DNA of 64,000 nucleotides from Acidimicrobiales bacterium (GCA_028285495.1 JANQPB010000031.1:1-64000), one strand, 5' to 3'; shown: positions 48,167-56,827, counted from the first letter of the stretch. Notes: generated from the sequence alone by a model not told the origin. Numbers and translations: made by a program.

Positions 48167-48976
48167 CTACGCCGGCGGGCGGACGGTGAGCCCGGCGGCG
48201 GTCATGGCCGCCTTGGCCTCGGCGATCGTCGACTCGCCGAAGTGGAAGATGCTGGCCGCCAGCACGGCATCGGCCCCGCCGGACAGGACGCCGTCGGCCA
48301 GGTGGGCCAACGACCCGACGCCACCCGAGGCGATCACCGGCACATTCACCGCCTCGCTGACCGCCCGGGTCATCGGGTGGTCGAACCCCTCCCTGGTCCC
48401 GTCGCGGTCCATCGAGGTCAGCAGGATCTCGCCCGCTCCCCGGTCGACCACCTCGCGGGCCCAGTCGACCACGTCGATCCCGGTCGGGCGGCGCCCGCCG
48501 TGCGTGTTGACCTCGAAGCCGGAGGGGATCTCGGCCCCCTCCAGTCCCCGCGGTCTGCCCGCCCCGTCGGCCTCGACCCGGCGGCCGTCGATGGCGACGA
48601 CGCAGCACTGGGAGCCGAACTCCTCGGCGATCTCGCCGACCAGCTCGGGCCTGGCCACGGCCGCCGAGTTGATGGAGACCTTGTCGGCCCCGGCCCGCAA
48701 CAGCTTCCTGGCGTCGTCGACCGAGCGGATCCCACCTCCGATCGTGAACGGGATGAACACCTGCTCGGCCACGGCGGCGGCCATGGCCACCGTGGTGTCG
48801 CGGTTCTCGTGTGAGGCGCCGATGTCGAGGAACACCAGCTCGTCTGCGCCCTGCTGGTCGTAGACCGCCGCCAGCTCGACCGGATCGCCGGCGTCGCGGA
48901 GATCGACGAAGTTGACCCCCTTGACCACCCGACCGTCGGCCACGTCCAGGCACGGGATCACCCTGGTCACCTGCAT
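48167..48976 (-). CDS. hisF: Imidazole glycerol phosphate synthase cyclase subunit
   Basis: HisF joins with HisH to make imidazole glycerol phosphate and AICAR. The two catalytic Asp residues are in IPCLDVADGRVVKG and VVAIDGRR. The phosphate sites IGGGIRSVDD, INSAAV, ASGGVGS and ASIFHFGE are intact. The 269 residues include a small insert after AIDGRRVEADG. It is the last gene of the his cluster and starts 1 bp after hisA. Confidence 0.96.
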   Translation of the reverse strand: MQVTRVIPCLDVADGRVVKGVNFVDLRDAGDPVELAAVYDQQGADELVFLDIGASHENRDTTVAMAAAVAEQVFIPFTIGGGIRSVDDARKLLRAGADKVSINSAAVARPELVGEIAEEFGSQCCVVAIDGRRVEADGAGRPRGLEGAEIPSGFEVNTHGGRRPTGIDVVDWAREVVDRGAGEILLTSMDRDGTREGFDHPMTRAVSEAVNVPVIASGGVGSLAHLADGVLSGGADAVLAASIFHFGESTIAEAKAAMTAAGLTVRPPA

Positions 48977-48977
48977 C

Positions 48978-49799
48978 TCACCCGCTCCTCTCGTCGACCG
49001 CAGCGGCCGTGTCGCCGCCCGCGTCGGCGGCGCCGCCGGCGTCGTCGATGGCGGCCAGGGCCTCGGCGACCGTGAACCGCCCCTCGTACAGGGCCCGGCC
49101 GACGATGGCGCCGGCCAGGGGTGCGCCGACCGACGACCGCACCGACGCCAGCGTGCGGAGGTGGTCGATCACGCCGACGCCACCGGAGGCGATCACCGGG
49201 ATGTCGGTGACGTCGAGCAAGCCTCGCAGGCCGGCGACGTCGGGACCCTCCATCGTGCCGTCGCGCCCGATCTCGGTGACCACCAGGCCATCGACGCCGA
49301 TGTCGGCGAACGCAGCCGCCAGCTCGCCGACCGACCGGCCGGTGCTGGTGGTCCAGCCGTGGGTGGCGACCTCGTCACCCCTGGCATCGAGCCCGACGAC
49401 GACCGAGTGACCCGACCCGACGACGTCGGCCACCAGGCCGGGGTTCTCGACGGCGGCGGTGCCGATGACCACCCGATCGACGCCGGCTGCGAACAGGGCC
49501 TCGGCCGCCTCGACCGATCGGACGCCGCCGCCGACCTGGACCGGGACCGGGATGGCGGCGCAGATGGCGCCGATGACCTCGCGGTTGACCGGCTCGCCCG
49601 AGCGGGCGGCGTCGAGGTCGACGACGTGCAGCGCCTCGGCCCCCTCGGCCACGAAGGCGCTGGCCTGGCCGACCGGATCGTCGCCGTAGGTCGTCTCCCG
49701 GTCGTAGTCTCCCTGGTAGAGGCGAACGCAGCGGCCGCCCCGCAGGTCGATGGCCGGGAAGAGCCGGAAGCCGGCGGTCCCCGCGGTGCGGGGGGTCAT
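48978..49799 (-). CDS. hisA: Phosphoribosylformimino-AICAR-phosphate isomerase
   Basis: HisA isomerises ProFAR to PRFAR. The catalytic Asp pair is in FPAIDLRGGRCVRL and VVGLDARGDEVATHGW, and VTEIGRDGTMEGPD and ASGGVGVIDHL complete the two phosphate sites. In many actinobacteria this enzyme is bifunctional PriA, but a trpF gene exists 8 kb away, so a HisA-only role is likely. The C-terminal 20 residues are Gly/Asp-rich. The start overlaps the hisH stop by 4 bp. Confidence 0.93.
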   Translation of the reverse strand: MTPRTAGTAGFRLFPAIDLRGGRCVRLYQGDYDRETTYGDDPVGQASAFVAEGAEALHVVDLDAARSGEPVNREVIGAICAAIPVPVQVGGGVRSVEAAEALFAAGVDRVVIGTAAVENPGLVADVVGSGHSVVVGLDARGDEVATHGWTTSTGRSVGELAAAFADIGVDGLVVTEIGRDGTMEGPDVAGLRGLLDVTDIPVIASGGVGVIDHLRTLASVRSSVGAPLAGAIVGRALYEGRFTVAEALAAIDDAGGAADAGGDTAAAVDERSG

Positions 49800-50419
49800 C
49801 GGCCGGCCCGGGTGAGCTCGACGAAGTTGGCCAACAGGCGCAGGCCGCCGGTGGCCGATTTCTCCGGGTGGAACTGGGTTGCCATCACGTTGTCTCGGCC
49901 GGCGGCGGCGACGACCGGGCCGCCGTAGTCGGTGGTCGCGAGCACGTGCTCGTCGGTCAGCCCGTCACCGAGGACCGGCGCCAGGCTGTGCACGAAGTAG
50001 ACCCAGCCGCCGTCGAGCCCGGCGAGCAGCGGGTGGTCGACGCAGCTGAGCTGGTTCCACTGCATCTGCGGTCGCTTGACCCCGTCGGGCAGCCAGTCGA
50101 TCCGGCCGGGAAGCAGGCCCAGGCCCGGCTCGCCCGGCGACTCGGCCGACGACTCGAACATCAGCTGCATGCCGACGCAGATCCCGAGGAAGGGCTGACC
50201 CCGCTCGGCCACCTTCCTGGCCTGGTCGGCCAGGCCGGTCTCGACCAGGGCCCGCATGCAGGCGCCGAAGTTGCCGACGCCGGGCAGGACGACCCCGTCG
50301 GCCCGCTCGATCAGGCCGGGATCGTCGGTGAGGTCGGCATCGGCGCCGACGTGCTGGAGGGCCTTCTGGGCCGATCGCAGGTTCCCGATCCCGTAGTCGA
50401 GCACTGCGATCGTGGTCAC
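49796..50419 (-). CDS. hisH: Imidazole glycerol phosphate synthase glutaminase subunit
   Basis: HisH supplies ammonia from glutamine to HisF. The glutaminase triad shows in LGICVGMQLMF (Cys) and TQFHPEKS (His and Glu). LDYGIGNLRSA near the start and LPGVGNFGACM are conserved. GTG 50419 gives 207 residues and overlaps the hisB stop as GTGA. The frame extends 20 codons further but that part is Arg-rich and not HisH-like. Confidence 0.96.
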   Translation of the reverse strand: MTTIAVLDYGIGNLRSAQKALQHVGADADLTDDPGLIERADGVVLPGVGNFGACMRALVETGLADQARKVAERGQPFLGICVGMQLMFESSAESPGEPGLGLLPGRIDWLPDGVKRPQMQWNQLSCVDHPLLAGLDGGWVYFVHSLAPVLGDGLTDEHVLATTDYGGPVVAAAGRDNVMATQFHPEKSATGGLRLLANFVELTRAGR

Positions 50420-51006
50420 AGCGATTCCTTCGTCGACGGGATGCGGTCGTCCTCGACGCGAACGGCGTCGCGCAGGCAACGGGCCACGCCCTTGAAGGCG
50501 GCCTCGATGATGTGGTGGACGTTGCGGCCCCGGACCAGCGTCACGTGCAGGGTGATGCCCGCGTTGGTGGCGAAGCTGCCGAGCGCGTGCTCGGCCATCG
50601 ACGGGTCGAACGGTGGGTTGCCGAGCGGGATGGCCTCGGGCATCTCGACGTCCCAGACGAAGAAGGGCCGGCCGGACAGGTCGAGGGCCACCTCGACCAG
50701 GGCCTCGTCGAGCGGGTAGCGCCCACTGGCGAAGCGCCGCACCCCGACCTTGTCGCCGGCGGCCTCGGCGAACACCTCGCCGAGCACGATCGCCGTGTCC
50801 TCGACCGTGTGGTGGGCGTCGACGTGCAGGTCACCCTTGGCCGCCACCGCCAGGTCGAACCCGCCGTGTCGGCCGAGCTGATCGAGCATGTGGTCGTAGA
50901 ACGGGATGCCGGTCGACACGTCGGTCCGGCCGCTGCCGTCGAGGTCGAGGCTGACGTCGACCGAGGTCTCGGCCGTGGTACGGGATCGGCTGCTGTTGCG
51001 GGTCAC
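50416..51006 (-). CDS. hisB: Imidazoleglycerol-phosphate dehydratase
   Basis: This is the dehydratase only, 196 residues, without the phosphatase domain of enteric HisB. Metal-binding motifs are DAHHTVEDTAI near residue 65 and NVHHIIEAAFK near 165, with FYDHMLDQLGRH near the start. It lies between hisC (49 bp upstream) and hisH (4-bp overlap). Histidinol phosphatase must be encoded elsewhere. Confidence 0.96.
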   Translation of the reverse strand: MTRNSSRSRTTAETSVDVSLDLDGSGRTDVSTGIPFYDHMLDQLGRHGGFDLAVAAKGDLHVDAHHTVEDTAIVLGEVFAEAAGDKVGVRRFASGRYPLDEALVEVALDLSGRPFFVWDVEMPEAIPLGNPPFDPSMAEHALGSFATNAGITLHVTLVRGRNVHHIIEAAFKGVARCLRDAVRVEDDRIPSTKESL

Positions 51007-51055
51007 GGCTCCTCCACGGGGTCAAGGGGTTCGTCGGGCCGCCGGCTCGGGCCCG

Positions 51056-52147
51056 TCATCGAAGCGGGGCCGCCGCTCCCAGTATGTCGGCCAGCGCCGA
51101 CAGGAACCGACCGTTCTCCTCGGCGGTGCCGACGGTCACCCGAAGGCACCCGTCGAGGTGCTCCCAGCTGGCGGTGTTGCGGACGAGGACCGAGCGGTCG
51201 ACGAGCTGCTGCCACACCGTTGCCCCATCGGTCGGTGGCCGGAAGAGCACGAAGTTGGCCCCGGACGGCCAGACCTCGGCCCCGAGCTCGCCCAGTGCGG
51301 CCTCGATGCGACCCCGTTCCTCCACGATCGACGCCACCCGGGCGTTCATCTCGTCGACGAAGCCGAGGGCGGCCAGGCCGGCGGCCTGCTTGAGGGCGTC
51401 GAGGTGGTAGGGCAAGACGACCAGCTCGAGCTTCTCGACCAGCCAGGCCGGGCCGAGCAGGTAGCCGAGCCGGGCTGCGGCCATGGCCCAGGTCTTCGAG
51501 TAGGTCTTGGTCACCACCAGCGGACGGTCGTCGTCGAGCAGCTCGACCGCCGATCGGGGAGCGAACTCGCCGTAGGCCTCGTCGACCACGAGCAGCCCGC
51601 CGACCTCGGTCACGGCGTCGAGCACCGCCTCGATCGTCTCGTCCGGCTCGACCATGCCGGTCGGGTTGTTCGGCGAGCACAGGAAGGTGATCGCCGGCTC
51701 GACCCGTCGGACGGCCTCGGCCGCCGCCACCGGGTCGATGGTGAAGCCGGGGTCGCGATCGACGGCAACCGGCTCGGATCCCGTGATCCGGCCCAGATGG
51801 GCGTGCAGGGCGTAGGTCGGCTCGAAGGTGAGGGTCCGGCGACCGGGCCCGGCGAAGGTCAACAGCACGGTCTGGAGGACCTCGTTGGAGCCGTTGGCGC
51901 AGAAGACCCGCTCGGGGCCGAGGCCGCCGTACAGGCGGCCGATCGCCCGCCGGAGCTCGGTGGCCCCGCGGTCGGGGTAGCGATGCCAGTCGAGATCCCT
52001 GGCCGCCGCCGCCACCGCCTCACCGAACGCCGCCGGGGGCGGGCCGGGCGCCTCGTTGGTGTTGAGCCGGACGTCGACCGTGACCTGGGGCGAGTGGTAG
52101 CCGACCAGCTCCCGCAGGTCGTCGCGGACCTGGGGTCGGCGGCTCAC
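51056..52147 (-). CDS. hisC: Histidinol-phosphate aminotransferase
   Basis: HisC transfers an amino group to imidazole acetol phosphate using PLP. The 363 residues fit the family. Fold type I motifs are LNTNEAPGPPP, ANGSNEVLQTVL, FLCSPNNPTGMV, VVDEAYGEF and the PLP lysine in TKTYSKTWAMAAARLGYL. RVTVGTAEENGRFL closes the protein. GTG 52147 overlaps the hisD stop as GTGA, so the true start is set by the operon overlap rather than by the long upstream frame. Confidence 0.95.
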   Translation of the reverse strand: MSRRPQVRDDLRELVGYHSPQVTVDVRLNTNEAPGPPPAAFGEAVAAAARDLDWHRYPDRGATELRRAIGRLYGGLGPERVFCANGSNEVLQTVLLTFAGPGRRTLTFEPTYALHAHLGRITGSEPVAVDRDPGFTIDPVAAAEAVRRVEPAITFLCSPNNPTGMVEPDETIEAVLDAVTEVGGLLVVDEAYGEFAPRSAVELLDDDRPLVVTKTYSKTWAMAAARLGYLLGPAWLVEKLELVVLPYHLDALKQAAGLAALGFVDEMNARVASIVEERGRIEAALGELGAEVWPSGANFVLFRPPTDGATVWQQLVDRSVLVRNTASWEHLDGCLRVTVGTAEENGRFLSALADILGAAAPLR

Positions 52148-53469
52148 GGCTCGGACCGGCCGGCGGTCCCGCCGGCGAGCTCGTCGAGCCGTAGCTCGAT
52201 CGACCTGGCGTGGGCCGCGAGCCCCTCCTGGTTGGCCAGGGCGACCACGTGGGGCCCGAGTCGGGCCAGCCCGTCTGGCTCGACGGTCACGACGTGGTGG
52301 TCCTTCACGAAGTCGGCCACGGTGAGGGCGCTGGCGAAGCGGGCCGAGCCGAAGGTGGGGAGCACGTGGCTCGGGCCGGCCACGTAGTCGCCGACCGAAG
52401 CCGGCGACCAGTTCCCACAGAAGATCGCCCCGGCGTTCTCGACCCGCTGGGCCAGCTCGGCCGCATCCCTGCACTGCAGCTCGAGGTGCTCGGGGGCGAT
52501 GGCGTCGACGACGGCCAGCGCCTGGTCCGGCCCGCTGACCAGGGCGGCGTAGCCCCCGTCCGACAGGGTCGCCCTGACCTCGCCGGCCCGGGGCGACTCG
52601 GCCAGCAGCTCGTCGCCGGCCCGGCAAACGGCGTCGGCGACCGCCTCGTCCCACGTGACCAGCCAGGCCAGGCCGTCCGGCCCGTGCTCGGCCTGGAGGA
52701 TCACATCGATGGCGGCGTAGCGGGCTGGGGTGGTGTCGTCGGCCACGACCACGACCTCGGACGGTCCGGCGAAGGCGGCGGCGATGCCGACATCGCCGGC
52801 GACCTCCTGCTTGGCCAGGGCCACGTACACGTTGCCCGGCCCGGCGATCACGTCGACCGCCGGCACGCTCTCGGTCCCGTAGGCCATCGCCGCGATGGCC
52901 TGGGCTCCGCCGACGGCGAAGACCCGGTCGACCCCGGCCAGCCGGGCGGCGGCCAGCACCGATGGCACGATCCCGCCGTGGTCGGCGCTCGGCGGCACGC
53001 ACAGCACGATCTCGCCGACCCCGGCCACCCGGGCCGGGACGGCGGTCATCAGCACCGTCGACGGGTACTCGGCCCGACCGCCCGGGACGTACAGTCCGGC
53101 CCGGCGGACCGGCCGCTGGGAGGCGACGATCGTCAGGCCATCCCGCTCGATCCGCTCGGGCGGGCGGACCTGGTGGCGGTGGAACGTCTCGATGCCCTCG
53201 GCCGCCGCCTCCATGGCCTCCCGCAGTTCGGGGGCGAGGGACGCGACGGCGGCGTCGAGCACGCCGGGTGGCACCTCGAGCGCATCGAGCTCGACCTCGT
53301 CGAATCGGGCCGTGAGCTGTCGCAGCGCCTTGTCGCCCCGCTCGCGGACCTCGGCGATGATCTCCCGCACCGTGGCCCGGGGCTCGTCGCCGGCGATGTC
53401 GGGCCGAGGCAAGACCGCAGCCAGGTCGGTCGTCCGGTCGAGGTCCCGCAGGTCGAGACGGTTGAGCAA
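52144..53469 (-). CDS. hisD: Histidinol dehydrogenase
   Basis: HisD performs the last two oxidations of histidine synthesis with NAD and zinc. Motifs include VPGGRAEYPSTVLMTAVPARVAGV, AQAIAAMAYGTESVP, EVVVVADDTTPARYAAIDVILQAEHGPDG and the zinc/catalytic region SHVLPTFGSARFASALTVADF. TTG 53469 is the most likely start, giving 441 residues, since GAGGA lies 7 nt upstream and no ATG or GTG is near. It heads the operon hisD-C-B-H-A-F. A TACCGT box at 53539-53544 lies about 70 bp upstream. Confidence 0.94.
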   Translation of the reverse strand: MLNRLDLRDLDRTTDLAAVLPRPDIAGDEPRATVREIIAEVRERGDKALRQLTARFDEVELDALEVPPGVLDAAVASLAPELREAMEAAAEGIETFHRHQVRPPERIERDGLTIVASQRPVRRAGLYVPGGRAEYPSTVLMTAVPARVAGVGEIVLCVPPSADHGGIVPSVLAAARLAGVDRVFAVGGAQAIAAMAYGTESVPAVDVIAGPGNVYVALAKQEVAGDVGIAAAFAGPSEVVVVADDTTPARYAAIDVILQAEHGPDGLAWLVTWDEAVADAVCRAGDELLAESPRAGEVRATLSDGGYAALVSGPDQALAVVDAIAPEHLELQCRDAAELAQRVENAGAIFCGNWSPASVGDYVAGPSHVLPTFGSARFASALTVADFVKDHHVVTVEPDGLARLGPHVVALANQEGLAAHARSIELRLDELAGGTAGRSEP

Positions 53470-53538
53470 CGGAGGGTCCTCTCTCTCGCCGACCCGCCAC
53501 CCGGGCCGAGCGGCCCGAGCCGGGCCCTGGGACCTCCG

Positions 53539-53548
53539 ACGGTAGCGT
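53539..53548. promoter_or_regulatory. Overlapping divergent -10 boxes between hisD and the small coiled-coil gene
   Basis: On the minus strand TACCGT covers 53539-53544 (toward hisD), and on the plus strand TAGCGT covers 53543-53548 (toward the gene at 53617). They share the central TA, so one 10-bp site could open DNA for both directions. No -35 boxes are evident. Confidence 0.5.
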
Positions 53549-53616
53549 GGGCGGTCCGGCCCACCGACGCCGTTTCGGCCGGCCGGTGCCCGAAGCGCCC
53601 CGACCCGGATGTGACG

Positions 53617-53811
53617 ATGCCCCTCGACGCCACCGCCCTCAGCTCCCTCTCGGCCACCCTGGAGGATGTCACGACCCGGCTCGGGCAACTCGCCGACCAG
53701 ACCGACGAGGACGACGACGAGCGGGGCGAGTTGCTCGAGGTCGAGCGTCAGCTGCTGACGGCCAATCGGCGCCTCGAGAAGCTCCTTCGGAGAACATCGC
53801 GCCGGAGTTGA
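53617..53811 (+). CDS. Small acidic coiled-coil protein of unknown function
   Basis: A 64-residue protein, MPLDATALSSLSATLEDVTTRL at the start, then an acidic run (DQTDEDDDERGELLEVE) and a basic helical end (NRRLEKLLRRTSRRS). It looks like a short coiled coil. GTG 53611 is an alternative start two codons upstream. It diverges from hisD and shares the promoter region. I do not recognise the family. Confidence 0.6.
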   Translation: MPLDATALSSLSATLEDVTTRLGQLADQTDEDDDERGELLEVERQLLTANRRLEKLLRRTSRRS

Positions 53812-53892
53812 CCAGCCACGGGTCGCATCACGCCTGCCGCTCGGTGGGCATATTCACACGAACCACACGATGCCAGCGCCATCGATTTGACT

Positions 53893-53909
53893 GCTTCGAC
53901 AATCGAAGC
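53893..53909. other. Hairpin in the 433-bp gap before mshD
   Basis: GCTTCGA (53893-53899) and TCGAAGC (53903-53909) form a perfect 7-bp stem with a 3-nt loop, 82 bp after the small coiled-coil gene. It may be that gene's terminator or part of a longer structured RNA. The rest of 53812-53958 shows nothing I can name. Confidence 0.4.
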
Positions 53910-53958
53910 CGATCCACGTCGGCGGTCCAGCGTGCAGCCACATACCGGTTGAGCTGGT

Positions 53959-54127
53959 AAAACAACGTCGGCGCCCCGAGAACGGGGCGCCGACGGCGCA
54001 AGCAGGGGCGGCGGATCCCCGTACTTGCTGCTACCAGGTGGCGGGAACCTGGTTGACTGAAAGACTAATTCAGTCGAACCATTGCGTGGGTGATTTCTGC
54101 GAAAAACCCGATCGGCTGAATCCTGTA
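53959..54127 (-). ncRNA. Candidate structured small RNA with intrinsic terminator
   Basis: Reading the minus strand, a TATTGT -10-like box (54134-54139) is followed by four hairpins: 54055-54075 (7-bp stem), 54033-54053 (7-bp stem), 53998-54028 (two-part stem), and 53967-53994 (perfect 12-bp stem). The last is directly followed by GTTGTTTT (53959-53966), like the rpsA terminator. No protein gene on this strand lies upstream to need that terminator. GC content is lower than in the flanks. It matches no RNA family I recognise (not 4.5S, 6S or tmRNA by eye). Confidence 0.45.
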
Positions 54128-54140
54128 TTGGGAACAATAC
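54125..54140. promoter_or_regulatory. Palindrome upstream of mshD and over the candidate sRNA promoter
   Basis: GTATTG (54125-54130) and CAATAC (54135-54140) form a perfect 6-bp inverted repeat with a 4-nt centre, in an AT-rich pocket 105 bp before mshD. It overlaps the -10-like box of the minus-strand candidate RNA. It could be an operator. Confidence 0.35.
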
Positions 54141-54244
54141 TCGCCGATGGGGATCCGCACCCTGACCTTCGCCGTCGCCATCGCCCGTGGCCCCCGAACC
54201 ACCGTCACACGGGCTGCGGGCGAGCAGCCACTACGGTGGGAGCG

Positions 54245-55288
54245 GTGAGCAGCGCAGGGTCCGAATCGGTGGTCCTCCACGTCGCCTGGCGAGGCGGCGA
54301 CGGGTCCGGTGGCGGCCCCTCGCCGTCCGAGCTGGCCGACTGGGCCCGCCAGCTGCTCCAGGGAGCCCTGGCCGCCCCCCTGCGAGACGACCGCTTCGAC
54401 GGCGACTGGCCACCGGACGACCTCGTCGCCGCCGTCGCCCTGGCCGACGGACGACCCGTCGGGTACCTCGGGGGCTCCATCGATCGCGGCCGGTTCCAGC
54501 TCAGCGGCCTCATCGACGAGGGCACGCCGGTCCAGGTGGACGTCGAGGTCGGCATCGAGGTCGAGCCCGCCGTCGGCGGATGGCCGGAAGCGGCGGCCGA
54601 CGAGCCGGGCGACGGACGGTCCAGCGAAGCGGACGAGCTGGCCGACCGGCTGTTGACCGCACTCCTGCCGCGGATCGAGGCCTCGGGCGCCGACACGGTC
54701 GAGCTGTGGGGCAACCCGGCCAGGCCCTGGCATCGACGGCTGGCCGAGCGGAACGGCCTCGTCGAGGCCCGGGCCCTGCACCAGCTCCGGTGCCGGCTGC
54801 CGGTCGATGTCGGCGTCGAACCGGTCGAGAGCCGTCCGTTCCGTCCAGGACACGACGAGGACGCGCTGATCCGGGTCAACAACCGGGCCTTCGCCGCCCA
54901 CCCGGACCAGGGCGGCATGACCAGGGAGCGGATCGCAGCGGCGGCGGCGGAGCCGTGGTTCGATCCGGAGGGGATCCGGCTGCTCGACGACCCCGACCGG
55001 CCCGGTGCCCTCGCCGGCTTCTGCTGGACGAAGATCCATCAACCGACGGCGGCCGGCGAGCCAGCCCTCGGCGAGATCTACGCCATCGGCATCGACCCCG
55101 ACCATCACGGACGGGGCCTCGGGGCACCGATGACCGCCGCCGGCCTGGCATGGCTGGCCGAGCAGGGCCTGACCACCGGCATGCTCTACGTCGAGGCCGA
55201 CAACGAGCCGGCCCTGCGGACCTACCACCGGCTCGGCTATCGCCACCATCGGACCGACCGGGCGTGGCGCCGGTCGCTCGGGCCATGA
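54245..55288 (+). CDS. mshD: Mycothiol synthase
   Basis: MshD acetylates Cys-GlcN-Ins, the last step in making mycothiol, the main thiol of actinobacteria. The 347 residues form two GNAT domains; the second is active, with VNNRAFAAHPDQGGMT, EPWFDPEGIRLL, GFCWTKIH, GEIYAIGIDPDHHGRGLG (acetyl-CoA loop) and LYVEADNEPALRTYHRLGY. GTG 54245 has TACGGT 7 nt upstream (54232-54237), predicting a leaderless mRNA. rlmN overlaps its stop by ATGA. MshD is often under SigR control elsewhere, but no GGGAAT-N18-GTT is seen here. Confidence 0.93.
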   Translation: MSSAGSESVVLHVAWRGGDGSGGGPSPSELADWARQLLQGALAAPLRDDRFDGDWPPDDLVAAVALADGRPVGYLGGSIDRGRFQLSGLIDEGTPVQVDVEVGIEVEPAVGGWPEAAADEPGDGRSSEADELADRLLTALLPRIEASGADTVELWGNPARPWHRRLAERNGLVEARALHQLRCRLPVDVGVEPVESRPFRPGHDEDALIRVNNRAFAAHPDQGGMTRERIAAAAAEPWFDPEGIRLLDDPDRPGALAGFCWTKIHQPTAAGEPALGEIYAIGIDPDHHGRGLGAPMTAAGLAWLAEQGLTTGMLYVEADNEPALRTYHRLGYRHHRTDRAWRRSLGP

Positions 55289-56373
55289 CCGCCGGCACGA
55301 CCGGAACCGGCGCCGGGACCGGGACCGGGACCGAGTCGCCCTGGACGCCGGACAAGGCGTGGTACCGGGAGGTGCTGGCCGACCAGCCCGGCTACCGGCT
55401 CGACCAGATCTGGCACGGCCTCTACCGGTTGGGGGTGCCGCCGTCCGAGCAGACGAACCTGCCGAAGCACCTCCGGGCCGAGCTGGCCGAGCGGGTGGCC
55501 CCGGTCCTGTCGCCGGTCGTCGAGCGGTCGGCCGACGACGGTCGAACCGCCAAGTGGCTGTGGGCGCTCCCCGACGGCGAACGGATCGAGTCGGTGCTGA
55601 TGCACTACCGCGACCGCTCGACGGTCTGCGTGTCGAGCCAGGCCGGATGCGCGATGGGCTGTGGGTTCTGCGCGACGGGCCAGGCCGGCTATCGACGCAA
55701 CCTGTCGGTCGGTGAGATCCTCGAACAGGTGGTGGCGGCCAGGCGGGCGACGCCGGGTGGCCGGCTCAACGTCGTGTTCATGGGGATGGGTGAGCCGCTG
55801 GCCAACTACGACCGGCTGATCGAGAGCCTGCACCGGATCATCGCCGACCTGGAGATCGGGGCCCGTCACGTCACCGTGTCAACCGTCGGCCTCGTGCCCC
55901 AGATGCTCCGGCTGGCCGACGAGGGCCTGCAGATCGGTCTCGCCCTCTCGCTGCACGCGGCCCGCGACGACCTGCGGACCGAGCTCGTGCCGATCAATCG
56001 CCGCCACCCGATCGACGAGCTGGTGGCCGCCTGCCAGCTGTTCCGCGAACGGACCGGGCGCCGGGTCTCCCTGGAATGGGCGATGATCGACGGAACCAAC
56101 GACGCCGACCGAGACGCCGACGAGTTGGCGGTGGTGGCGCTGGCGGCCAGGGCCCACGTCAACCTCATCCCCCTGAACCCGACGCCGGGCTGGCCGACCG
56201 TCGGTACCCCGCAGGACCGGATCGGCGCCTTCGTCGATCGCCTCCGGGACCGGGGCGTGAGGGTGACCGTCCGCGACAACCGCGGGACCGACATCGACGC
56301 GGCCTGCGGCCAGCTCGCGGCGGCGACGACGGTCGACCTCGGGCCGAAGCCGGCCCGGCGAGACCCCTCGTGA
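55285..56373 (+). CDS. rlmN: Dual-specificity 23S rRNA/tRNA adenine C2 methyltransferase RlmN
   Basis: RlmN is a radical SAM enzyme that methylates C2 of A2503 in 23S rRNA and A37 in some tRNAs. The Fe-S motif C-x3-C-x2-C is in QAGCAMGCGFCATG. FMGMGEPLANYD, VTVSTVGLVPQM, LSLHAARDDLRTELVPINRR and the C-terminal VTVRDNRGTDIDAACGQL, which carries the methyl-carrying Cys, are present. The 362 residues start at ATG 55285, overlapping mshD by 4 bp. The first 16 residues are Gly/Thr repeats. Confidence 0.95.
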   Translation: MTAGTTGTGAGTGTGTESPWTPDKAWYREVLADQPGYRLDQIWHGLYRLGVPPSEQTNLPKHLRAELAERVAPVLSPVVERSADDGRTAKWLWALPDGERIESVLMHYRDRSTVCVSSQAGCAMGCGFCATGQAGYRRNLSVGEILEQVVAARRATPGGRLNVVFMGMGEPLANYDRLIESLHRIIADLEIGARHVTVSTVGLVPQMLRLADEGLQIGLALSLHAARDDLRTELVPINRRHPIDELVAACQLFRERTGRRVSLEWAMIDGTNDADRDADELAVVALAARAHVNLIPLNPTPGWPTVGTPQDRIGAFVDRLRDRGVRVTVRDNRGTDIDAACGQLAAATTVDLGPKPARRDPS

Positions 56374-56461
56374 CCGGCCGGGCGAGCGACCGGGTGATCG
56401 GCCACCAAATCCGGGCCCTGCATCAAGTTTTGGACCGGTTGCGGCCCATACTGTTGTCGCT

Positions 56462-56827
56462 ATGAATCAGTGGCTGAACCGGTCCCACCCGCCGACGCTG
56501 CAGGCGGCCGTGTTCCTCGGCTACCTCAGCGCGTTCTTCGGGCTGCTGTTCGGCCGAACCTCGTTCCTGCTGCTGCCGGTCTTCATCGGCCTCGGCGTCG
56601 GCGCCTTCGTGACCGCCAACAACAAGCGGTGGGGCTACGTGCTGCTGGCGGTGTGCGCCTGCATCGTCGCCCTGTTCGACGTCGCCGACCTGGTCGACTC
56701 GATCATCCGCAGCCTCCCGCTCGAGACCATCCTGCTGTTCCTCAACCGGACGGTGTTCCCCGTGGCCCTGGCGGTGGCGGTCCTGCACACGCAGTCCCGT
56801 GAGTACCAGCGCATCTGGTTCGAGTAG
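56462..56827 (+). CDS. Small membrane protein of unknown function
   Basis: A 121-residue protein with about four hydrophobic segments (roughly 13-30, 34-51, 58-80 and 88-108) and short polar ends. There is no enzyme motif. ATG 56462 has TACTGT 7 nt upstream (56449-56454), predicting a leaderless mRNA. Its 3' end overlaps the start of the following lipoprotein gene by 29 bp in another frame. I do not recognise the family. Confidence 0.75.
   Translation: MNQWLNRSHPPTLQAAVFLGYLSAFFGLLFGRTSFLLLPVFIGLGVGAFVTANNKRWGYVLLAVCACIVALFDVADLVDSIIRSLPLETILLFLNRTVFPVALAVAVLHTQSREYQRIWFE

Noticed and set aside
48978..49799. Calling hisA as bifunctional priA
   Set aside because: An intact trpF is present in the window, so bifunctionality is not required. 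I cannot tell specificity from the sequence alone.
53748..54137. 129-residue minus-strand frame in the gap before mshD
   Set aside because: It crosses the terminator-like hairpin and other stems, is Arg/Ser-rich, has no recognisable domain and lacks a ribosome binding site.
54245..55288. A SigR promoter upstream of mshD
   Set aside because: GGGAAC occurs near 54131 but no GTT follows at 18-19 nt, so the match fails.
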